From QHXQ01 sp036389375 (lineage in GTDB: Bacteria > Acidobacteriota > Blastocatellia > Pyrinomonadales > Pyrinomonadaceae): DNA of 18,746 nucleotides. A program made the translations under genes and the position numbers. Under the pieces are notes generated by a model. It worked only from the letters and a program-made list of their open reading frames with translations, ran no database searches and was not told the origin of the DNA. The DNA lies in contig DASVQA010000127.1 of NCBI GenBank assembly GCA_036389375.1, positions 1-18,746 of the forward strand, in the 5' to 3' direction. The first letter of the stretch is position 1. Every line of letters begins with the position of its first letter. This document shows, piece by piece, positions 1 through 5,247 of the stretch.

Positions 1-499
1 CGGCCGGCTCGCCGGTCGCGACGTACCAGTCGACCTCCGCGTCCGTCATCGGCGCGAACCGGACGCGCGTCCGCTCGTGCGCGGTGACGGACTGCTTCGT
101 CTCGGCGCGCGCGAGCGCCACTCCGGTCAGGACCTCGTGCCAGCGCCCGCGCAGCCGCCGCAGCATCCGCCGCGCCTCCGCCTCGTCGCGCGGCTTGCCC
201 AACACTTCGCCGTCCACGACCACGACCGTGTCCGCGCCGAGCACCAGCCCGAACAGCCGCCGCGCCGCCACCGCCTCTGCCTTCGCCCGCGCCAGCCGCT
301 CGACGTAGCGCGCCGCCTGTTCGCCCGCGCGCAGAGTCTCGTCCACGTCTCCCGCTTCAGCCTCAAAGGGCCAGCCGACTGCGCGCAGAATCTCCGCGCG
401 GCGCGGACTCTGCGACGCCAGCACCACACGCTCGCGCGCCTGCGGCAACAGTTCAAGCGTGCCCCGACCTCCGACTTGTGACGCTCGCTCGTTTTCCAT
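1..499 (-). CDS. maf: Maf-family nucleoside triphosphate pyrophosphatase (partial, C-terminus off window)
   Basis: I translated this leftward frame by hand because it runs off the left edge; 166 residues are visible. Near the N-terminus is LASQSPRR (about residues 27-34), the phosphate-binding signature of Maf proteins, then GDVDE, GADTVVVVDGEVLGKP (about 88-103) with the catalytic-region Asp, WHEVLTGVAL, and WYVATGEPA at the cut end. Family knowledge: Maf proteins hydrolyse non-canonical or modified nucleoside triphosphates to the monophosphate and pyrophosphate in the cytoplasm (house-cleaning), and some are linked to division control. The ATG at 499 is chosen because GAGGGAG lies just upstream. 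It adds about 26 residues before the LASQSPRR strand, longer than usual for the family, so a later start is possible. It diverges from the DUF721 gene. Nothing in the visible part looks broken. Confidence 0.92.
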   Translation of the reverse strand, partial: MENERASQVGGRGTLELLPQARERVVLASQSPRRAEILRAVGWPFEAEAGDVDETLRAGEQAARYVERLARAKAEAVAARRLFGLVLGADTVVVVDGEVLGKPRDEAEARRMLRRLRGRWHEVLTGVALARAETKQSVTAHERTRVRFAPMTDAEVDWYVATGEPA

Positions 500-609
500 T
501 ACACTCCCTCACAGAATTTTCGTTTTGCGCTTCAGGTGCTTGCGCCGCCCGACTCCGCGTGGCGGCCGCCATCTTAAACCGCAACGCGAAAATCGGAAAT
601 CTAAATTTC

Positions 610-1077
610 ATGGACGATCTATTTCGCGCATTGCCTGAGTTGTTGCGCGCGGCCGGCGACGCAGAGGAGGTCGCGGAAGCGGCGGCGCTCGCCGCCTGGC
701 GACGCGTGGCGGGCGAGCAGTTGCGCGGGCAGGCCGTGCCCTTCCGGCTCTATCGCAAGACGTTGACGGTGGCCGTGGCGGACGCGACGTGGCAGAAGCA
801 ACTTGAGAAAATGAGCGGGCAACTGCTCTTTCGCCTCAACTCGCTTTTGGGTCAGCCCATCGTCACGTACATCGAGTTTCGCATCGATCCGCAGACCGTC
901 CGCGTCGAACGTGCGCGCCTGCGTGGGCGCGACATCGATCCGGTCGCACAGGAGCGCCGCGCGCTCCACCATGCCCGCGCGTTCACCAACGCCGCCAAAG
1001 CGATCCGCGACGAGACTTTGCGCCGCCGCTTCCTGCTCGCCGCCGGCTGCTACATTGATGCACAGGAGCAAAAGTAG
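610..1077 (+). CDS. DUF721 / DciA-like protein
   Basis: A 155-residue protein with the DUF721 core: AWRRVAGEQLRGQAVPFRL followed by LTVAVADATWQKQLEKMS and a segment ending GQPIVTYIEFRI (about residues 29-100). The C-terminal third is a charged, Arg-rich helical tail. Family knowledge: DUF721 includes DciA, the ancestral loader or operator of the replicative helicase DnaB in bacteria that lack DnaC; many members are only known as RNA- or DNA-binding candidates. The reading frame is open back to 478, but I prefer ATG 610 (MDDLFRALPELL) because the upstream part reads like non-coding sequence and DUF721 proteins start close to this point. No good Shine-Dalgarno sequence precedes it. gatC follows 54 bases downstream on the same strand, so co-transcription is plausible. 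The helicase-loading role is inferred from family only. Confidence 0.85.
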   Translation: MDDLFRALPELLRAAGDAEEVAEAAALAAWRRVAGEQLRGQAVPFRLYRKTLTVAVADATWQKQLEKMSGQLLFRLNSLLGQPIVTYIEFRIDPQTVRVERARLRGRDIDPVAQERRALHHARAFTNAAKAIRDETLRRRFLLAAGCYIDAQEQK

Positions 1078-1131
1078 GACGTTCGAGCCAAACTGCCGTT
1101 GCCGGCCGATCAACCTCTACCCTGACTGTTT

Positions 1132-1428
1132 ATGCCTATCACCGAAGCCGACGTTGACAAGATTGCGCAACTGGCGCATCTGGACATCACGCCCGAGGAG
1201 CGCCGCGCGCTGACGCCGCAGATGATTGCGATTGTCGCTTACGTCGAACAGTTGAACGAGTTGGACACAAGCGCGGTCGAGCCGGCCATCGGCGGCCTCA
1301 CGCCCGAAGGCGAACGCACCGCGACGATACGCGACGACACGCCGCGCCCCTCGCTCGGCCAACAACCCGCGCTCGCCGAAGCGCCCGACCCGGCCGCCGG
1401 CCATTTCCGCGTGCCGAAAGTATTGTGA
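1132..1428 (+). CDS. gatC: Asp-tRNA(Asn)/Glu-tRNA(Gln) amidotransferase subunit C
   Basis: 98 residues, the usual GatC length, with the family pattern ADVDKIAQLAHLDITPEE near the N-terminus, an IVAYVEQLNELDTSAVEP helix in the middle and the closing GHFRVPKVL. GatC wraps around the GatA-GatB interface and stabilises the GatCAB complex, which converts misacylated Glu-tRNA(Gln) or Asp-tRNA(Asn) to the correct amide form in the cytoplasm. gatA follows on the same strand after an unusual 91-base spacer containing a heptamer-repeat hairpin. gatB is not in the window, so it must be elsewhere in the genome. No convincing ribosome binding site is visible before ATG 1132; the start fits the family N-terminus. 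Confidence 0.97.
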   Translation: MPITEADVDKIAQLAHLDITPEERRALTPQMIAIVAYVEQLNELDTSAVEPAIGGLTPEGERTATIRDDTPRPSLGQQPALAEAPDPAAGHFRVPKVL

Positions 1429-1431
1429 AGC

Positions 1432-1514
1432 AGTAGTCGGTAGTCAGTAGTGAGTAGTCAGTAGAAAACAACTTCTGCTTGCTACTGACTGCTGGCTACT
1501 GACTACTGACTACT
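1432..1514 (+). repeat. Heptamer-repeat hairpin with 17-base loop (element 1)
   Basis: An inverted repeat fills almost all of the gatC-gatA gap. The left arm (1432-1464) is four and a half tandem 7-base units of the types AGTAGTC, GGTAGTC and AGTAGTG. The right arm (1482-1514) is the complement built from CTACTGA, CTGCTGG and CTACT units. Over 33 base pairs I count 29 Watson-Crick pairs, 3 G-U pairs and 1 mismatch. The loop 1465-1481 is AAAACAACTTCTGCTTG. Six Ts follow directly (1514-1519) and then the gatA ATG. In RNA this would be an extremely stable stem with a terminator-like tail. Another element with the same design and a related loop lies at 14651-14709. Confidence 0.9.
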
Positions 1515-1519
1515 TTTTT

Positions 1520-2983
1520 ATGACCATCGAACGAATCAAAGCAGCGCGCGCGGGCGGTGCGCGTGTGGGCGCGGCGGTCGAAGCCGCACTGACGGCCGCC
1601 GAATCGCTCAACGAGACGCTGAACGCGTTCCTGCAAATTGATCGCGCCGGGGCAGAGGCGCGCGTGGCCGAGTTGGCCGCGGGCGACGCACAGGAGTTGC
1701 CGGGCGCGCTCGCGGGCGTGCCCGTTGCGATCAAAGACAACATCTGCACGCGGGGCCTACAGACTTCCTGCGGCTCGCACATCCTCGGTGACTACCACGC
1801 GCCCTACGACGCGACCGTGATCACGCGCTTGCGTCAGGCGGGTGCGGTCATCATCGGCAAGACGAACTGCGACGAGTTTGCGATGGGTTCGTCGAACGAG
1901 AACTCGGCGTTCGGCGTCGTGCGTAATCCCTGGGATACGGCGCGCGTGCCGGGCGGTTCGTCGGGCGGCTCGGCCGCGGCCGTTGCGGCGCGCATCGTGC
2001 CGGTCGCGTTGGGGTCGGACACGGGCGGTTCGGTGCGTCAACCGGCGGCGCTCTGCGGCGTGGTCGGCGTGAAGCCGACTTACGGGCGCGTGTCGCGCTA
2101 CGGCCTTGTGGCCTTCGGTTCGTCGCTCGATCAGGTCGGCGTCTTTGCGACCGAGACGCGCGACGCGGCGACCATGCTCGGCGTTATCGCGGGGCGCGAC
2201 GCACACGATGCGACCACCGCCGACGTGCCCGTGCCGGATTACGCCGCCCGTTTGACGGGCGACATCAAAGGCGCGCGGCTCGGCGTCGCGCGGGCGTTGC
2301 TGGGCGAGGGGTTGGACGCAGAGGTGCGCGCGAGCGTCGAAGCGGCGATTGAGGCTTATCGCGCATTGGGCGCGGAGATCGTCGAGGTCGAGTTGCCGCA
2401 CGCGCGTTATGCGATTGCGGTCTATTACATCATCGCCACGGCCGAAGCTTCGTCGAACCTTGCGCGCTACGACGGCGTGCGCTACGGCTTTCGCGCCGAA
2501 GAGGCGGATAACCTGCGCGCCATGTACCGGCGCACGCGCGAACAGGGCTTCGGCCCCGAAGTCAAACGGCGCATCATGCTCGGCACTTACGTGCTCTCTT
2601 CGGGTTACTACGACGCCTATTATCTCAAAGCGCAGCAGGTGCGCACGCTCATCAAGGAAGATTTCCGGCGCGCCTTTGCGACTTGCGACGCCATTATCAC
2701 GCCCACGACGCCGTCCACCGCGTTCCTCATCGGCGAAAAGGTGGACGACCCGCTTGCCATGTACCTAAACGACATCTACACGGTCACGGCGAACCTCGCG
2801 GGCGTGCCCGGCATTTCCATCCCGTGCGGGCTGTCTAGCACGGGGCTGCCTATCGGTCTACAACTGCTCGGTCAGCACTGGGACGAGGCGACGCTCCTGC
2901 GGCTCGCCCACGCCTACGAACAGGCGCAACCCTTCAACGCCCGCCCGCGCGTCCTAGCCGACGAGCGCGCGCCGCAGGTTTGA
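1520..2983 (+). CDS. gatA: Asp-tRNA(Asn)/Glu-tRNA(Gln) amidotransferase subunit A
   Basis: 487 residues, typical for GatA, an amidase-signature enzyme. The Ser-cisSer-Lys catalytic triad can be placed: Lys72 in PVAIKDNICTRG, cis-Ser147 in PGGSSGGSAAA and Ser171 in GSDTGGSVRQPAA; the spacings (75 and 24 residues) match characterised GatA proteins. GatA releases ammonia from glutamine (or asparagine) and channels it to GatB, which amidates the activated misacylated tRNA. The segment GVVGVKPTYGRVSRYGLVAF and the C-terminal GVPGISIPCG...GLPIGLQLLGQ are also standard. The oddity is the start: ATG 1520 directly follows a T tract and a long hairpin, with no Shine-Dalgarno sequence in the 20 bases before it. 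The N-terminus MTIERIKAA fits the family, so the start is probably right. A terminator follows at 3011-3056. Confidence 0.98.
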   Translation: MTIERIKAARAGGARVGAAVEAALTAAESLNETLNAFLQIDRAGAEARVAELAAGDAQELPGALAGVPVAIKDNICTRGLQTSCGSHILGDYHAPYDATVITRLRQAGAVIIGKTNCDEFAMGSSNENSAFGVVRNPWDTARVPGGSSGGSAAAVAARIVPVALGSDTGGSVRQPAALCGVVGVKPTYGRVSRYGLVAFGSSLDQVGVFATETRDAATMLGVIAGRDAHDATTADVPVPDYAARLTGDIKGARLGVARALLGEGLDAEVRASVEAAIEAYRALGAEIVEVELPHARYAIAVYYIIATAEASSNLARYDGVRYGFRAEEADNLRAMYRRTREQGFGPEVKRRIMLGTYVLSSGYYDAYYLKAQQVRTLIKEDFRRAFATCDAIITPTTPSTAFLIGEKVDDPLAMYLNDIYTVTANLAGVPGISIPCGLSSTGLPIGLQLLGQHWDEATLLRLAHAYEQAQPFNARPRVLADERAPQV

Positions 2984-3010
2984 CGCGAAACCCAGTCTCT
3001 GGCAGACAAG

Positions 3011-3056
3011 AACGCGGCGAGTCGAAAGCGTTGCATCGCTGGCTCGCCGCGTTTTC
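3011..3056 (+). terminator. Rho-independent terminator after gatA
   Basis: The arms AACGCGGCGAG (3011-3021) and CTCGCCGCGTT (3043-3053) pair perfectly over 11 bp. An inner 4-bp stem AGCG/CGCT (3027-3030 with 3037-3040) sits in the 21-base gap, and the Ts at 3052-3055 close it. It lies 28 bases past the gatA stop. The gene on its far side is leftward (3095-3382), so it may serve both directions. Confidence 0.85.
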
Positions 3057-3094
3057 ATTTTGCGCCCGTGCGCTCCGTCCTGTGTGCTTCAGCG

Positions 3095-3382
3095 TCAGCG
3101 CGTCTGGCCGTCGTCTTTATCCGGAATCAGATCGCCGGTGAAGAATTCGATCACGTCCTTGACCGAGCCGACAATAGGCGTCAGATCGAGGCCGACGTGG
3201 ATGAGACCGTTCCTGAGGCCCTTCCGCCTGATCTCGTAACCGGCGAGACCGAGCGCGACCGCCGTGCCCACGATGGGGATCGGTTTGAGTAAACGCTTCG
3301 CCAACTTTAATCCGCCCTTGCGCGCGACGCGGCGCGACAGGCTCGGCCGCCCTGCGCCCCCGCGCATCGTGTTCATGCTCAT
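3095..3382 (-). CDS. Small Gly-rich protein with two PIVG motifs, unknown function
   Basis: 95 residues with a basic, Arg/Lys-rich N-terminal third (about residues 7-33). The remainder is moderately hydrophobic and Gly-rich, with PIVGTAVALGLAGYEIRRKG (35-55 region) and a second half-repeat LTPIVGSVKDVIEFFTGDLIP (68-87). The two PIVG turns, each followed by a hydrophobic helix, suggest a short membrane-associated hairpin, but neither segment is strongly hydrophobic enough to call a transmembrane helix with certainty. The start ATG 3382 is preceded by GGAGA at a spacing of 9, which supports it over the internal Met codons at 3376 and 3367. It faces gatA across the terminator. I recognise the general look from hypothetical proteins of Acidobacteria but know no function. 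Confidence 0.7.
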   Translation of the reverse strand: MSMNTMRGGAGRPSLSRRVARKGGLKLAKRLLKPIPIVGTAVALGLAGYEIRRKGLRNGLIHVGLDLTPIVGSVKDVIEFFTGDLIPDKDDGQTR

Positions 3383-3516
3383 CGCTCTTGTTCTCCGGGA
3401 GATGGTTGCGCTGCCATTCTAGCCGACGCGCGCGCGCTTCTGCCAGAGCGCGTTCGCGCGCCGCCGCCGACGCATGTTAAATTGCGCCGCGAGAGCGTCC
3501 AATTGAGCGAGCGAAC

Positions 3517-3996
3517 ATGCTGCCCTTCCTCCGCTTGAAGTGGCCCGAGATGCGCCCAGTCGCGCAAGGATTAATCGCGCGCGTCCACGCCGGCCATGCC
3601 ACCAACGGGCGCTTTACGATCCCCGTCGTTGATTTCGTCCGCGTCTTCGCGCCGCAGGCCGACGCAGCGGAACTTGAGAAACTGCGCGCGCGCGGCGACC
3701 TCAATTTCACGCCGGCCGCGCCCGACGGTGGGACGTTCACACTCGCGCCCGGCGCACGCGCGCTCTGCGACCTGCGCCGCGAAGGTCTGGTCATACGCGT
3801 GCCCGCGCGTTTGAGCGGACGCTACCACGTCAGCCCGCAAGCCTTCCGCGTCAGTTTCACGCCCGGCGAAGAACTCGAAGGCTGCAAGCGGCTGCTGCTG
3901 CTCGTCTGCAATCGGCTCACCAGCGTCGAGATCACGGACGAACGCGTGGACGTGCGTTCGCACAGTCGCGTCTTTGATCTGCTTGTTGAATTTTAG
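3517..3996 (+). CDS. Hypothetical protein, 159 residues
   Basis: I do not recognise a family. The protein opens with MLPFLRLKWPEMRPVAQGLIARVH and has no signal peptide or membrane segment. The C-terminal half alternates hydrophobic and polar residues like a beta-rich fold (FTLAPGARALCDLRREG, YHVSPQAFRVSFTPG, VEITDERVDVRSHSRVFDLL). Codon use has the high third-position GC of its neighbours, and the opposite strand offers nothing better, so I regard it as a real gene. The ribosome binding site is weak (GAGCGAG 5 bases upstream of ATG 3517). It stands alone between the leftward PIVG gene (start at 3382) and the leftward coiled-coil gene. Confidence 0.6.
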   Translation: MLPFLRLKWPEMRPVAQGLIARVHAGHATNGRFTIPVVDFVRVFAPQADAAELEKLRARGDLNFTPAAPDGGTFTLAPGARALCDLRREGLVIRVPARLSGRYHVSPQAFRVSFTPGEELEGCKRLLLLVCNRLTSVEITDERVDVRSHSRVFDLLVEF

Positions 3997-4048
3997 TGAG
4001 GCCGTGTACGTCCGCTTAGCTCGTCTGTAACTTATCTTCCAGCGCGAA

Positions 4049-4288
4049 TCACACGCTCCGCCAACTTGGTCTGGTGGCTCTGAAATCCAACACCCGCGCG
4101 CAGTAGCGTTTCAGTTGTTTGCTGAAGGAGCGCATCCCATCACGTAGTCCGCGCATCTCGCTTTCCAACCCTTGCACGCGTGCTTCAAGTTGATCAAAGC
4201 GGGTGTTGACTTCGGCGCGGAATGTGCATATGTCGCGGCTGATCGCGCGCAGGTAACTGAGGATTTCGGTCGTCCGGTCGCTGCTCAT
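4049..4288 (-). CDS. Short coiled-coil protein, C-terminus possibly frameshifted
   Basis: 79 residues. After MSSDRTTEILSYLRAISRDI, residues about 21-60 form heptad-like coiled coil (EVNTRFDQLEARVQGLESEM...LRDGMRSFSKQL). The last 20 residues (YCARVLDFRATRPSWRSV) are out of character: Cys/Trp/Arg-rich and not heptad. The next frame from 4130 down to a stop at 4032 gives a 32-residue tail containing TTETLLRAG and SHQTKLAERVIRAG, which continues the helical, amphipathic pattern. A single missing base around 4125-4160 would join the two. So this may be a recently frameshifted gene or a sequencing error; the true protein would then be about 85 residues. Function unknown; such proteins are commonly structural or scaffold-like. 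The upstream GAAGAC is a weak ribosome binding site. Confidence 0.55.
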   Translation of the reverse strand: MSSDRTTEILSYLRAISRDICTFRAEVNTRFDQLEARVQGLESEMRGLRDGMRSFSKQLKRYCARVLDFRATRPSWRSV

Positions 4289-4418
4289 TATTTGTCTTCG
4301 TGAAGATAGAGTTTCCGGGCTACTGCCGGATCAACGGCCGGATCATACGCCCCACATGGCGGCAGCGCACAATGAGCCTGCGTCGCAACTATGCGTTAGT
4401 GTGCGCCAGCTTGATAGC

Positions 4419-4901
4419 TCACTTTTCCAGCTTCGTGCGGGCGCGTTGCAGAAAGGTGCGCATCATCTCGGTGACGCCCTTTTGCATCTCGGCGCTCAGA
4501 CGCGTTGCGCCGACGAGACCGGCGAGCATGTGCAGTTCGCGCGCGTGCTGACGACGCAATTCGACGCGCTGCACGATCTTGACGAGGACGCGCGCGCCGC
4601 GCTGCTCAAACTGCGCGGCGTAGCGCAGGAAGTTGCCGCGCTCATGCGGGACGGGCGACCACTCGATGCGCGCCGGCCCGTCTTCCGTCTGTTCGACGGC
4701 GAAGGCTTGCCGGATCGCGCCGACCATCGGCACTTCCGTGCGGATCAGCCAGCGCACCACGCCGCCCGCTTCCGCCTTGATGCTCTCGACGCCCGGCATC
4801 AGTTCGACGAAGTTGCGCAGGTCGCCGAAGAACGCCCGCGCGCGTTCGATGGTTGTTTTGATCTCTAATTGCTCGTCGTAACCCGCTCTGATCTGAAACA
4901 C
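4419..4901 (-). CDS. SRPBCC-fold (START-like) protein
   Basis: 160 residues with the pattern of the SRPBCC superfamily (Bet v1/START/CoxG-like helix-grip fold). It begins with a beta strand, then IERARAFFGDLRNFVELMPGVESIK (about 18-42), the first-helix-and-turn signature, then VVRWLIRTEVPMVGAIRQAFAVEQ, ARIEWSPV and RYAAQFEQRGARVLVKIVQRVEL as alternating strands, and a long C-terminal helix ending in LQRARTKLEK. Such proteins bind hydrophobic ligands or act on the quality or assembly of partner enzymes; the specific role cannot be read from sequence. The start is GTG 4901, preceded by AAGAGG at about 8 bases. A sigma70-like promoter lies at 4944-4973, giving a short leader. No partner genes such as CO dehydrogenase subunits are adjacent. 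Confidence 0.75.
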   Translation of the reverse strand: MFQIRAGYDEQLEIKTTIERARAFFGDLRNFVELMPGVESIKAEAGGVVRWLIRTEVPMVGAIRQAFAVEQTEDGPARIEWSPVPHERGNFLRYAAQFEQRGARVLVKIVQRVELRRQHARELHMLAGLVGATRLSAEMQKGVTEMMRTFLQRARTKLEK

Positions 4902-4943
4902 AGGCAGCCTCTTGCTAGTTGATAATTAACGAATCCCAAGACA

Positions 4944-4973
4944 AATATAAACTTGTCGCCCGCCGCCTGTCAC
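4944..4973 (-). promoter_or_regulatory. Candidate sigma70-type promoter for the SRPBCC gene
   Basis: Reading leftward, GTGACA (4973-4968) and TATATT (4949-4944) are each one base from consensus, with an 18-base spacer. Transcription would start near 4937, about 35 bases before the GTG start. This AT-rich patch stands out from GC-rich surroundings. Confidence 0.5.
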
Positions 4974-5040
4974 CTGCGCCTGCGGTAGCAGCCGGGCCGG
5001 CGGAACTTTCTGCGGCCTATTTGGCGAGGTGCTAAACGTC

Positions 5041-5241
5041 ATGAACGAGTCAGACCGGGATAACTGTCCGCGCTGCGGTGCGGGTCGCTTGCGCGCATGG
5101 CATGAGTTGAGCGAAGAGGAGCGCGAGGTTGTGCGTCGGCTGCCCGCGTCGGCCGCGCAAACGACGGACGAGCGGGCCGCGCGCCATCGCTGGTGCGCGC
5201 GCTGTTGGTACGAAGCGCCGGACACAGCACGAACAGCGTGA
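5041..5241 (+). CDS. Small zinc-ribbon protein
   Basis: 66 residues with two Cys pairs: CPRCGAGRLRAWHELSEEE near the N-terminus and WCARCWYEAP near the C-terminus, the spacing of a single treble-clef or zinc-ribbon domain. A charged helix (LSEEEREVVRRLP) joins the two knuckles. No catalytic residues are evident; such stand-alone ribbons may bind nucleic acid or protein, but the role is unknown. ATG 5041 follows GAGG (5026-5029) at 11 bases; an in-frame GTG at 5029 is an alternative. The stop is only 6 bases from the end of the convergent glnE gene. Confidence 0.7.
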   Translation: MNESDRDNCPRCGAGRLRAWHELSEEEREVVRRLPASAAQTTDERAARHRWCARCWYEAPDTARTA

Positions 5242-5247
5242 GTTTGC

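Noticed and set aside
478..609. Upstream extension of the DUF721 gene to 478
   Set aside because: It would overlap the maf start, has composition unlike the rest of the protein, and DUF721 proteins begin near the 610 start.
4325..4345. Direct repeat GCCGGATCA twice with a 12-base period
   Set aside because: Too short and isolated to be more than chance or a weak protein-binding site; no link to a neighbouring promoter was seen.
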